From: Tindallia sp. MSAO_Bac2
GTDB lineage: Bacteria > Bacillota > Clostridia > Peptostreptococcales > Tindalliaceae
Assembly (NCBI GenBank): GCA_003838145.1
Contig: QYZZ01000069.1
Span: 1 to 40,225, forward strand
Length of the DNA stretch: 40,225 bases
Direction of reading: 5' to 3'
Shown piece after piece: positions 1 through 8,159 of the stretch (positions are counted from its first letter, which is position 1; each line of letters opens with the position of its first letter). The position numbers and the translations under genes were made by a program. The notes under the pieces are model-generated. The model saw only the letters and a program-made list of their open reading frames with translations, searched no databases and was not told the origin of the DNA.

Positions 1-64
1 AAGAAGGAAATCCCACAGCATTATGCATCAAATGCCATGGGATTATGATACCAAAATAGAATAA
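1..64 (+). other. Possible 3' end of an unidentified upstream gene
   Basis: All three forward frames are open from base 1, and they stop at 46-48, 57-59 and 62-64. A terminator-like hairpin follows at once, so a plus-strand gene probably ends here. Fewer than 21 codons are visible in any frame, so neither the frame nor the product can be chosen. Confidence 0.35.
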
Positions 65-74
65 AAATGAAACA

Positions 75-117
75 GCCTGCGGGTTAGAGTCTTTTTACCC
101 GCCGCAGGCGGTTTTGT
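75..117 (+). terminator. Terminator-like hairpin before the 73-aa gene
   Basis: GCCTGC (75-80) pairs with GCAGGC (104-109), and GGGT (81-84) pairs with ACCC (97-100) across a 3-base bulge. A T-rich stretch, GGTTTTGTTC, follows. The position fits the end of a gene entering from the left edge. Confidence 0.6.
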
Positions 118-189
118 TCAATATAAAACAGAGAGACGATATGACGAAAAAAACGACACTGATACATCAGCAGGAAAGGAGGTCCTGAT

Positions 190-411
190 ATGGAAAGAAA
201 AAATCGTGACAGACTTAAAGAAAAAATATTTGATATCAATAATAATTTAACAGAAAAAGAAGCACAGAAAATTTTGGACCTTATGGAAGAGGAAGTTAAA
301 AAAGCTGCTAAGCAATCTGTATATAGTTTGGAAGTGCAGTATATGCTGGATGAATGGCTGGAAGAGGAATTTCCTGAAGAGTACAAAGATAATGATCGAA
401 CCGTTCACTAA
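190..411 (+). CDS. Small acidic helical protein of unknown function (73 aa)
   Basis: I do not recognise this protein. The start is well supported: GGAAAGGAGG lies 7 bases before the ATG. The product is rich in Lys and Glu and looks almost entirely helical. It has a basic N-terminal third, a KEAQKILDLMEEEVKKAA helix (about residues 23-40) and an acidic C-terminal third containing EEEFPEEY. There is no signal peptide, membrane segment or cysteine. Terminator-like hairpins lie on both sides (75-117 and 416-438), so it is probably its own transcription unit. A small regulatory or adaptor protein is possible, but nothing in the sequence decides it. Confidence 0.7.
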   Translation: MERKNRDRLKEKIFDINNNLTEKEAQKILDLMEEEVKKAAKQSVYSLEVQYMLDEWLEEEFPEEYKDNDRTVH

Positions 412-415
412 ATAC

Positions 416-438
416 AAAAACCACCTTAGGGTGGTTTT
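416..438 (+). terminator. Rho-independent terminator after the 73-aa gene
   Basis: AAAACCACC and GGTGGTTTTTT form a short GC-rich stem with a TTAG loop and end in a run of six T, directly after the stop codon at 409-411. Confidence 0.85.
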
Positions 439-553
439 TTGTATACTATGGATTGACTGCCATACGCTTAGAATATTTTTCGCGAATAATGGGTAGAAAT
501 ATTTATAAATTAAGTGCTGTTTGGTTGTTTAAGAACAATGTGAGGCGATGATA

Positions 554-1327
554 ATGAAATCTTTTTTTATGAAAACTGGTTTTACAGATTATGTTATTGA
601 ATGGCTGTCTAAGGTAGCACCGGGTGTTTACTATGTGTCGCCGGATCGCCTGGGGGTTTGTCGCTACAAAAAGGACGAGGTTAGACACTTTCCAAGAAAC
701 CCACAATTTCTGCGCCAAAAAATTCATACGGTATCAGAGGTCATAATGTATGTGCGGGCATCGTTTTTTCGCCCGCAAATGGGAGATATTCGTGTGTATC
801 AACCTCCTCTTACCTGGCACTATAATTTAGGCGGTGAGGAGGCAATTCTTGCAAATAACGGAAATTGTGGCGCATTATCCAGTCTTTTTAATTATTTGCT
901 TAAAGAAAAATACGATGAAGTTGGTTTTATTGCCTACAGTGATGATGAAGGTGGACATGTTTTTAACTACATCAAACAAAATGATCGATACTATTTCATT
1001 GATCTTTTAAACTATCTTTATGGGAGTAAGGCGATGGAACACAGAGCTACAATGATTTATGAAGCTGCCAGTCTGGATCACTATTCAGCTTACTACAGAC
1101 AAAGAAGTAAGAAAAATATAAAACTGCTGGCTGCTTACGAGGCTGAAGAGGTTTTGCCTATGGGCAGGAAAAGCAATGAACCGATTATGTATTTTCCGGA
1201 GGACCATAAGGTTAACGTGCTTTACGAAACACCGGAAAGCGGTATTGTAGCCAGATTTTATAAGGAATGTAATGAATATCACTGCAGGGAAAAAATGTAC
1301 ACAGAAAACCTCAAAGCTTTTAAGTAG
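554..1327 (+). CDS. Transglutaminase-like (papain-fold) protein
   Basis: This 257-aa protein carries the order of motifs expected of the transglutaminase-like fold. They are a Cys after an Asn-Gly turn (NGNCGALSS, Cys105), a His in GGHVFNY (His135) and an Asp in YYFIDLLNY (Asp150). I infer a Cys-His-Asp triad and a cysteine-peptidase or amidase-like activity. No substrate can be named. There is no signal peptide or membrane segment, so it is probably cytoplasmic. Two ATGs are in frame, at 548 and 554; the GAGGC at 542-546 sits 7 bases before 554 but only 1 base before 548, so 554 is preferred. It appears to be transcribed alone. The catalytic assignment rests on motif spacing only. Confidence 0.65.
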   Translation: MKSFFMKTGFTDYVIEWLSKVAPGVYYVSPDRLGVCRYKKDEVRHFPRNPQFLRQKIHTVSEVIMYVRASFFRPQMGDIRVYQPPLTWHYNLGGEEAILANNGNCGALSSLFNYLLKEKYDEVGFIAYSDDEGGHVFNYIKQNDRYYFIDLLNYLYGSKAMEHRATMIYEAASLDHYSAYYRQRSKKNIKLLAAYEAEEVLPMGRKSNEPIMYFPEDHKVNVLYETPESGIVARFYKECNEYHCREKMYTENLKAFK

Positions 1328-1359
1328 TTTCTAAATATAAAGATAGCCTCCGTTACTGG

Positions 1360-1387
1360 TTGAAACAGATGGAAATTATGATAAAAT
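1360..1387 (+). promoter_or_regulatory. Sigma-A type promoter upstream of the 32-aa peptide and deoD
   Basis: TTGAAA (1360-1365) and TAAAAT (1382-1387) are separated by 16 bases. It is the only good promoter I see before the small membrane peptide and deoD. Confidence 0.55.
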
Positions 1388-1442
1388 AACACAGAAGGAA
1401 GCTATTTTATAAAAAGATTAAATTATAATGGGAGTGATAATT

Positions 1443-1541
1443 TTGTCAGTAAGGATTAGGAAAATGATCGCAATTGTGATAGCGTTGATGATGATCTTTT
1501 CCACTTTTGCCGCATTGATTACGGCCGTCAGCATTGTTTAA
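1443..1541 (+). CDS. 32-aa single-span membrane peptide, Prli42-like in layout
   Basis: A TTG start at 1443 is preceded by a GGGAG at 1430-1434. The peptide starts with a basic segment (SVRIRK), followed by one hydrophobic span of about 24 residues (IAIVIALMMIFSTFAALITAVSIV) that runs to the C-terminus. Very short proteins of this layout are widespread in Firmicutes; the best known is the stressosome-associated peptide Prli42. Similarity here is in size and topology only, so the family assignment is tentative. It lies 36 bases before deoD and shares the promoter at 1360-1387, so the two are probably co-transcribed. Confidence 0.55.
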   Translation: MSVRIRKMIAIVIALMMIFSTFAALITAVSIV

Positions 1542-1577
1542 ATATGTCAAATAAATGTAGATAGGAGTGTGGTGTTA

Positions 1578-2276
1578 ATGAGTGTTCATATTGCTGCAAA
1601 CGCAGGAGAAATTGCGGATACCATTTTGCTGCCCGGAGATCCCTTAAGGGCGAAGTTTATTGCTGAAAACTATCTGGAGGATGTGAAATGCTTTAATGAA
1701 GTACGGGGAATGTACGGCTATACAGGTTATTACAATGGTAAGAGAGTGTCTGTCAGCGGTACTGGTATGGGTATGCCTTCCATATCTATTTATGTGAATG
1801 AATTAATCAGGGAGTATGATGTAAAAAACCTGATACGAATTGGTACCTGTGGCTCAATGCAGGAAAATGTGGAGATTCGTGACGTTATTATTGCTATGAG
1901 TGCTTGTACAGACTCAAATATTAATAATCTGCGTTTTAAACATCGATCCTTTGCTCCTACTGCCAGTTTTACATTACTTGAAAAGGCGGTGAGCGCCGCA
2001 AGAAACAAAAATATAGAACCTAAAGTAGGGACAGTATTAACTTCGGATAGCTTCTACAACGAAGATCCGGATGAATGGAAGATGTGGGCAGCTTATGGTG
2101 TTCTTGCTGCTGAGATGGAAACTGCAGAGCTGTACTCATTGGCGGCCAAGTATTCAGTGAATGCACTATCTATCCTGACCGTCAGTGATCATATTGTAAC
2201 AGGAGAACAGACCACCTCGGAAGAAAGACAGAAAACCTTCCATCAAATGATGGAAATCGCACTGTCATTAGCGTAA
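1578..2276 (+). CDS. deoD: Purine-nucleoside phosphorylase, DeoD type
   Basis: The protein catalyses reversible phosphorolysis of purine (deoxy)nucleosides to free base and (deoxy)ribose-1-phosphate in cytoplasmic purine salvage. At 232 aa it has the usual length of the hexameric, high-molecular-weight class. Visible family motifs are [12 protein letters not shown] (phosphate site), [29 protein letters not shown], the [10 protein letters not shown] ribose-binding segment and TVSDH with the catalytic Asp. In-frame GTGs at 1569 and 1572 lie too close to the AGGAG (1563-1567). The ATG at 1578, 10 bases after it, gives the canonical [10 protein letters not shown] start. The HD-GYP gene follows 35 bases later. 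Confidence 0.95.
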   Translation: MSVHIAANAGEIADTILLPGDPLRAKFIAENYLEDVKCFNEVRGMYGYTGYYNGKRVSVSGTGMGMPSISIYVNELIREYDVKNLIRIGTCGSMQENVEIRDVIIAMSACTDSNINNLRFKHRSFAPTASFTLLEKAVSAARNKNIEPKVGTVLTSDSFYNEDPDEWKMWAAYGVLAAEMETAELYSLAAKYSVNALSILTVSDHIVTGEQTTSEERQKTFHQMMEIALSLA

Positions 2277-2311
2277 TCATAAACAGAAATGATACCTGAA
2301 GGAGAGCGTTT

Positions 2312-3406
2312 ATGAAAAAGTTATACTTGTCCCAGATTGAAAACGGATCTCCAATATCGCAAGACCTATATAATCCGCATGGTGCCATATTGGTACCTAA
2401 GGGAAAAACGATGACGCCAAAGCTTAGACAGCAGCTATTACGGAATAATATCGACAGTTTTTTGATAGACATTACCGGATACGAAAGCATTGAAAACTAT
2501 TATGAACATTTTGAAGAACCTGAGATTCAACAGATTGAAGCTGTAAAAAAGGTATACAACAACTCTTTTGCTTCACTCAGCAGTGAGTTTGAGAATTTTA
2601 AACGCAACAGAAATCTGGATAAAAAAACACTGCGGGATACTGCAAAAGAGTTAGTTGCCAGCATTGGAAAGTATCAGCATGTATATTTAGGCCTTGAAGG
2701 TATCCGGCGAAAAGATTTTTATACCTACATACATTCAGTGGATGTAGCAATTTTTATGATTGTAATGGGAAAATCTCTGAGAATGGATGAAAAAAATCTG
2801 GAACAGGCAGCTTTGGCTGGATTGCTTCATGATATTGGTAAAATAAGTATTGATGATTCCATTTTGCTCAAACCTGGAAAACTAACAAACCTGGAAATGG
2901 AAAAAATGAGAAAGCATACAGAGATTGGCTATGAAATTCTGAAAGAAAAAATGAACTATCCGGATGAAATTGCAAGAGCAGCTCTTGAGCATCACGAAAG
3001 GATGGATGCGTTAGGCTATCCCGGAAAAATCTCATGGGATAAAATTCATTTATATTCCAGAATGGCAGCCATCTGTGATGTTTATGACGCCATTACCGGC
3101 GAAAGGGTATACAAAAAGGCAATGTTGCCTCATGAAGCAGTTGAATATCTAATGACCATTGTAGGTAAACATCTCGACAGGTCTCTGACAACGCAGTTTA
3201 TCAGAAATATTGCAGTTTATCCAATGGGAACCAAAGTGGAGTTAAATAATGGTGAAAACGGAATAGTAATAAAACTGCACGATGGATATCCCACCAGACC
3301 AGTTATAAAAATTCCGGAGAAGGGAATTTACCGGGATCTGCTTCAGGACAACACCATTCTTATACAGAATATCCTTTGTCCCGAAGAGAGTTCTGAGGCA
3401 ATATAA
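2312..3406 (+). CDS. HD-GYP domain protein, probable c-di-GMP phosphodiesterase
   Basis: This 364-aa protein has an unassigned N-terminal region (about 1-130) and an HD-GYP domain (about 135-310). The HD-GYP domain typically hydrolyses cyclic di-GMP to pGpG and/or GMP. Metal-binding HD is His173-Asp174 in LLHDIGK; His227-His228 follow in LEHHERMDALGYP, with the GYP triplet at 235-237. The usual DG of HHExxDGxGYP reads DA here, a mild variation, and the metal ligands are kept. About 55 residues follow the catalytic domain. A GGAGAGC ribosome binding site precedes the ATG. The histidine kinase begins 12 bases downstream, so the two are probably translated from one message. Confidence 0.9.
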   Translation: MKKLYLSQIENGSPISQDLYNPHGAILVPKGKTMTPKLRQQLLRNNIDSFLIDITGYESIENYYEHFEEPEIQQIEAVKKVYNNSFASLSSEFENFKRNRNLDKKTLRDTAKELVASIGKYQHVYLGLEGIRRKDFYTYIHSVDVAIFMIVMGKSLRMDEKNLEQAALAGLLHDIGKISIDDSILLKPGKLTNLEMEKMRKHTEIGYEILKEKMNYPDEIARAALEHHERMDALGYPGKISWDKIHLYSRMAAICDVYDAITGERVYKKAMLPHEAVEYLMTIVGKHLDRSLTTQFIRNIAVYPMGTKVELNNGENGIVIKLHDGYPTRPVIKIPEKGIYRDLLQDNTILIQNILCPEESSEAI

Positions 3407-3418
3407 AGGAGTAGTTGA

Positions 3419-4606
3419 ATGAGAATAGAACTGGACCATTTGAAAGAATCGAATGAATTTCTGAATACACTTTTGGATCATATCACTTCACTTGTCTTTA
3501 TATTGGACCAGAGCTTAAAAGTTCAGTGCATTAATGGTGCCGTTGAAGAATTGTTCGAAAAGGAAGTTAATGACCTGACTGATCAGATATTCGGAAATGC
3601 CATCAAATGCAGTTATGCAGTTGAAGAGCAAAAACAGTGCCAACATACGTCATATTGCAATATGTGTGAATTCAGTCAGGGTCTGTCAAAAGTTCTGGAG
3701 CAGAAAATGCCAACTTATAAACAAAAAGTAAACCGGGATATTTATATTGGAAACAAAAAAGTAAATAAAACTTTTGTGTTTACAACACGGCACATTACTT
3801 ATCAAAATGAAAATATGATTATGGTTGTGGTAGATGATGTTACGGAGCTTGAAAAGCAACGGATGGAACTGGAAAAGACTGTTTCTCTTAAAAACAAGCT
3901 TCTGGGTACGGTAACTCACGATTTAAGAAACCCGATCAATGCTATCCAAAATGTATCCTGGTTTTTAATGGATGAAGCAGATAAGATGACGGAAGAACAC
4001 AGATTGTTCATCAAAGACATATATGAAGTCAGTGAGTATATGAGTCGGCTTGTAGATGACTTGCTGGATTTAAGCCATATTGAAAGTGGGAAACTTGAGC
4101 TTAATCTCAAACTCAATGACTATATAGAAACGGTGAGGGAAAGTGTTTCTATTAATCAGCCCCTTGCTCTGAAAAAAGGAATGAATATACTTCTTGATGT
4201 GCCAGGAACCCCTCTGGTGTTAAGTTATGACTTTAATAAGTTAATCCAGGTGATAAACAACCTGATTGGAAATGCGATTAAATTTTCGGATGAGAATTCG
4301 ATTATAACTGTGGGTGTCCAATGCAACGAAGAATTTGTTGTAACTTCTGTTCGGGATTATGGACCTGGTATTCCGGAAGATGAAGTAAATCAGGTATTTT
4401 TGGAGTTTAGCAATTTAAGTGCAAGACCGACTGGCAATGAGAAAAGCACCGGGCTGGGTTTGGCAATTGCCAAGCGAATTGTAGAAGGGCATCAGGGCCA
4501 AATATGGGTCGATAGTATTTTGGGCGAAGGGTCTGTATTTTATTTCAGTCTGCCATTGCATTCCACTGATAACGAATCGTTGATTCCTGATGGGATGATT
4601 GATTAA
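3419..4606 (+). CDS. PAS-domain sensor histidine kinase with N-terminal Cys cluster
   Basis: This 395-aa soluble kinase has no membrane segment. Residues about 15-145 form a PAS-like sensor region with four closely placed cysteines at 64, 74, 80 and 83 (C-x9-C-x5-C-x2-C), plus Cys37. The HisKA domain has the phospho-acceptor His167 in VTHDLRNPINA. The ATP-binding domain shows an N box (NNLIGNAIKFSD), a DYGPGIP box and STGLGLAIAK. The cysteine set suggests a metal or redox sensing role (inference). No response regulator is encoded nearby, so the kinase is an orphan; it sits 12 bases behind the HD-GYP gene, which may be functionally linked. AAAGGAG precedes the ATG. Confidence 0.88.
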   Translation: MRIELDHLKESNEFLNTLLDHITSLVFILDQSLKVQCINGAVEELFEKEVNDLTDQIFGNAIKCSYAVEEQKQCQHTSYCNMCEFSQGLSKVLEQKMPTYKQKVNRDIYIGNKKVNKTFVFTTRHITYQNENMIMVVVDDVTELEKQRMELEKTVSLKNKLLGTVTHDLRNPINAIQNVSWFLMDEADKMTEEHRLFIKDIYEVSEYMSRLVDDLLDLSHIESGKLELNLKLNDYIETVRESVSINQPLALKKGMNILLDVPGTPLVLSYDFNKLIQVINNLIGNAIKFSDENSIITVGVQCNEEFVVTSVRDYGPGIPEDEVNQVFLEFSNLSARPTGNEKSTGLGLAIAKRIVEGHQGQIWVDSILGEGSVFYFSLPLHSTDNESLIPDGMID

Positions 4607-4631
4607 CAGTTTCTATTTACAGTGGGCTGGC

Positions 4632-4660
4632 TTGACTAAAATAAAATATATGGGTATAAT
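4632..4660 (+). promoter_or_regulatory. Sigma-A promoter of the ileS T-box leader
   Basis: TTGACT (4632-4637) and a perfect TATAAT (4655-4660) are separated by 17 bases, directly upstream of the T-box leader. Confidence 0.85.
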
Positions 4661-4669
4661 TGAACAACC

Positions 4670-4914
4670 CAAATATAATGGAATCAAATGTTAAGATGAG
4701 GACGTTGCGAAGAACTTTGTACTCAGAGAATGAATCCCTGGCTGTAAGATTCATACGAAGACTTTGCAAAGATCACCTCTGAACTTAAGTTCTGAAACTA
4801 GTAGGAGCTTGCGCAAGCCAGCGTTAAGGCTTTGAGTGACAGCTGCTATAGCTGTAAGCAGGGTGGTACCGCGAAGTTTGATTCGTCCCTGAGCGTTAAG
4901 CTCAGGGATTTTTT
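4670..4914 (+). promoter_or_regulatory. T-box riboswitch, isoleucine specific (AUC specifier), with terminator
   Basis: The conserved T-box element GGGTGGTACCGCG is at 4861-4873, and its UGGU pairs with the ACCA end of an uncharged tRNA. In stem I, GAGG (4698-4701) pairs with CCTC (4776-4779) and GCGAAG (4707-4712) with CTTTGC (4762-4767). This leaves an internal loop whose 3' side holds ATC at 4772-4774, an isoleucine codon matching the downstream gene. The terminator is CCCTGAGC (4887-4894) pairing with GCTCAGGG (4900-4907), then a run of six T. Uncharged tRNA-Ile should favour the antiterminator and raise ileS expression. Confidence 0.95.
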
Positions 4915-4957
4915 GTTACAAACTATTGAAGAATATAAAAAGGAAAGGATGAAATGA

Positions 4958-7900
4958 ATGGAACAATTCAAAGGACTTTCTCAGGCACCGGTAGCTGAAA
5001 GAGAAAATCAGATTAACCGTTTCTGGGATGAGGCAAAGATTCTTGAAAAGAGTGTGGATAGTCGTGAAGGAAAAACTTCTTACGTTTTTTATGAAGGCCC
5101 CCCTACGGCTAATGGGAAGCCTGGCATTCATCATGTTATTTCACGAACTCTAAAGGATTCTGTATGCAGGTACCATACGATGTTAGGGAAACAGGTAAGA
5201 AGAAAAGCAGGCTGGGACACCCACGGACTTCCAGTGGAAATTGAAGTGGAAAAACAGCTTAATCTGAGTAGCAAGCAGGAAATAGAAGCCTATGGAATTG
5301 CGGAATTCAATGAGAAATGCCGTGAGTCTGTTTTTTCCTATGAAAAACAATGGAGAGAAATGACGCGCCGGATGGGTTATGCTATTGATATGGATAACCC
5401 CTATATTACGTTAGATAATGAATACATTGAATCTGTATGGTGGATCCTGAATAAATTTTTTGAAGAAGGTTTCATCTATGATGGCCACAAAATACTTCCT
5501 TACTGCCCCCGTTGTGGAACAGGTCTTGCATCTCATGAAGTATCTTTGGGGTACAAAGAAATAAAAAGTGAAACCGTAACAGTGGCTTTTAAACGAAGAG
5601 ACAAAGAAGAATATTTTCTCGTTTGGACCACAACACCCTGGACGCTTGCATCTAACGTGGCACTTTGTGTAAATCCTGACTTAGATTATTTGAAGGTTAA
5701 GTCGCAGGAAACTGTTTATTATGTGGCGAAAGAACTGGCAAATAAAGTAATTGGTGAAGATTATGAAGTTTTGGAGGAATTAAAAGGAAAAGAACTGGAA
5801 CATATCGAATATGACCAGCTAATGCCCTTTGTTAAACCGGACAAAAAAGCTTTTTTTATTACCTTGGGTGATTTTGTAACAACGGAAGATGGAACGGGAA
5901 TAGTCCACATGGCTCCGGCTTTTGGTGAAGATGACTATAATACCGGCCGGGCATATGGTCTCCCTGTTCTACAGCCGGTGGACGAAGAGGGTAAGTACAC
6001 GGCTACGCCCTGGAAAGGTCAATTTGTTATTGATGCGGATCCTGATATTGTAAAATGGTTGCGGGCTGAAGGAAAACTCTTCCAAAAAGAACGGCTGGCG
6101 CATAACTATCCTCATTGCTGGAGATGCTCAACGCCGCTTCTTTATTATGGGAAGCCAAGCTGGTACATTGAAATGACTAAAATCAAGGATCGTTTAATTG
6201 AAAACAACAACTCAGTAAATTGGTACCCTGATTTTGTGGGAGAAAAGCGTTTTGGAAACTGGCTGGAAAATCTGAATGACTGGGCTATATCAAGAAATCG
6301 ATACTGGGGGACCCCTTTAAACATATGGGTATGCGAATGTGGAGAAAAAACTTCTATTGGTTCAAGAAAAGAATTGGCTGAAAAAGCTATTGAAAAGATC
6401 GATGAATCCATTGAGCTTCACCGGCCCTTTGTTGATGATGTACATTTGAACTGCTCAGCCTGTGACGGTATGATGCATCGTGTGCCGGAAGTGATTGATT
6501 GCTGGTTTGACAGCGGATCGATGCCTTTTGCCCAGCAGCACTATCCTTTTGAAAACAGCGAAGAATTTGATGAAAAACTATTTCCGGCTGATTTTATTTG
6601 TGAAGGGATCGATCAAACCCGGGGATGGTTCTATTCTCTGCTGGCAATTTCCAGTTTTGTAAAGGGCGTTGCTCCATACAAAAATGTACTGGTAAACGAT
6701 TTGATTCTGGATAAAGACGGACAAAAGATGTCGAAATCAAAAGGTAATACAGTTGATCCTTTTGAACTCTTCGACAGATTTGGTGCGGATGTTCTGAGGT
6801 GGTATCTGCTCTATGTATCACCTGCGTGGACGCCAACTAAATTTGATATTGAAGGGCTAAAGGAAGTAAAAAGCAAGTTTTTCTCAACTCTTGAGAACGT
6901 ATATAGTTTCTTTACCTTGTATGCAAATACAGATGGTATTGATCCGCGGGAATTTGATATTCCAGTGTCCGAGAGACCCGAACTTGACCAGTGGATTGTT
7001 TCCAAATACAATCACTTAATCGAAGACGTCCGAAAGGAAATGGATGTTTACGACTTGACGAGAGCAGTTCGAAAAATTCAGGATTTTGTAAACGAAGATT
7101 TCTCAAACTGGTATATCAGACGCGCAAGAAGGAGATTTTGGGCTTCCGAACTGTCTGACGACAAGAAAGCTGTGTACAACACAACTTATGAAGTGCTTGT
7201 TGGAGTAGTACAGCTTGCAGCGTCCTTTGCACCATTTATCACAGAGGAGATATATCAGAACTTAACTGGAGAAGAGTCGGTGCATACATCTTATATGCCG
7301 AACCCGGATACTGCTTTGATGGTTGAAAAGGTTGAGGAAAGAATGGATCTTGTTCGGGACCTGGTTACCTTAGGACGTGCAGCAAGAGAAAAAACACGCT
7401 TAAAAGTGCGCCAGCCACTTCAGAAGATTCATATTGATGGAAAGTATGAAGAGGACATTGCACATCTTGTGCCATTGCTTAAAGAAGAATTAAACATTAA
7501 GGATGTTGTGTTTGAGAAGAATCTGAATGAATACATGAATTTCAGTTTAAAGCCTGATTTTAAAGTAGCGGGACCTGTTTTTGGCAAACAAATAAAGGCT
7601 TTAGGAAAAGCACTTGGCAGCCTGGATGCAAACGAAATTGCACCAAAGCTGGAAGCAGGTGAGAGCATTGAGGTTGATCTGGAAGGTGAATCAAAAGAAA
7701 TTACAAAAGAATTTGTGATGATTGGCATTTCTGCAAAAGAAGGATTTACAGTCGAAATGGAGAACAATCGATTCGTAATTTTAGATACAACTCTAACGGA
7801 AGAATTGGTAAATGAAGGTCTTGCCAGAGAGTTTGTTTCAAAGGTTCAGCAGATGCGAAAAAATAATGGGTACGAAGTTATGGATCAGATTAACATCTTC

Positions 7901-8065
7901 TACTGCGGTAATGAAGCGGTTGTAAGAGCAATAGAACTATGGAATTCCTATATAAAAGATGAAACGTTGGCACAGTCAATTGAGTCTGTTGAAGATAATA
8001 ACATGGAAACTCAAAACCTGAATGGCTACGACACTGGAATCAAACTGGAAAAGATTAATAACTAA
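4958..8065 (+). CDS. ileS: Isoleucyl-tRNA synthetase, type 2, with swapped GXHH signature
   Basis: This 1035-aa class I synthetase charges tRNA-Ile. Its length fits the type-2 IleRS group, longer than the roughly 920-aa type-1 enzymes. The first signature motif, normally HXGH, reads GIHH (residues 56-59, bases 5123-5134) in NGKPGIHHV. The second is a canonical KMSKS (590-594). Editing-domain motifs (VWTTTPWTLASN, EDGTGIVHMAPAFGEDDY) and paired CxxC cysteines (CPRC, CWRC, CSAC) are present, followed by the anticodon-binding domain and a C-terminal extension. AAAGG precedes the ATG. It is controlled by the Ile T-box and ends in the terminator at 8113-8147. The GXHH swap is the exchange reported for mupirocin hyper-resistant type-2 IleRS. 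Confidence 0.96.
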   Translation: MEQFKGLSQAPVAERENQINRFWDEAKILEKSVDSREGKTSYVFYEGPPTANGKPGIHHVISRTLKDSVCRYHTMLGKQVRRKAGWDTHGLPVEIEVEKQLNLSSKQEIEAYGIAEFNEKCRESVFSYEKQWREMTRRMGYAIDMDNPYITLDNEYIESVWWILNKFFEEGFIYDGHKILPYCPRCGTGLASHEVSLGYKEIKSETVTVAFKRRDKEEYFLVWTTTPWTLASNVALCVNPDLDYLKVKSQETVYYVAKELANKVIGEDYEVLEELKGKELEHIEYDQLMPFVKPDKKAFFITLGDFVTTEDGTGIVHMAPAFGEDDYNTGRAYGLPVLQPVDEEGKYTATPWKGQFVIDADPDIVKWLRAEGKLFQKERLAHNYPHCWRCSTPLLYYGKPSWYIEMTKIKDRLIENNNSVNWYPDFVGEKRFGNWLENLNDWAISRNRYWGTPLNIWVCECGEKTSIGSRKELAEKAIEKIDESIELHRPFVDDVHLNCSACDGMMHRVPEVIDCWFDSGSMPFAQQHYPFENSEEFDEKLFPADFICEGIDQTRGWFYSLLAISSFVKGVAPYKNVLVNDLILDKDGQKMSKSKGNTVDPFELFDRFGADVLRWYLLYVSPAWTPTKFDIEGLKEVKSKFFSTLENVYSFFTLYANTDGIDPREFDIPVSERPELDQWIVSKYNHLIEDVRKEMDVYDLTRAVRKIQDFVNEDFSNWYIRRARRRFWASELSDDKKAVYNTTYEVLVGVVQLAASFAPFITEEIYQNLTGEESVHTSYMPNPDTALMVEKVEERMDLVRDLVTLGRAAREKTRLKVRQPLQKIHIDGKYEEDIAHLVPLLKEELNIKDVVFEKNLNEYMNFSLKPDFKVAGPVFGKQIKALGKALGSLDANEIAPKLEAGESIEVDLEGESKEITKEFVMIGISAKEGFTVEMENNRFVILDTTLTEELVNEGLAREFVSKVQQMRKNNGYEVMDQINIFYCGNEAVVRAIELWNSYIKDETLAQSIESVEDNNMETQNLNGYDTGIKLEKINN

Positions 8066-8112
8066 AAGATAATATTTGCTGCCAAAGGTCGATATACCAT
8101 AAGCTTAAGAAC

Positions 8113-8147
8113 AAAAGTCCCACTGAAAAAAATTCAGTGGGACTTTT
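8113..8147. terminator. Bidirectional terminator between ileS and the AGCS symporter
   Basis: AAAAGTCCCACTGAA (8113-8127) pairs perfectly with TTCAGTGGGACTTTT (8133-8147), giving a T run in both directions. It serves the two convergent genes. Confidence 0.92.
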
Positions 8148-8159
8148 GTTTTATGAAAT

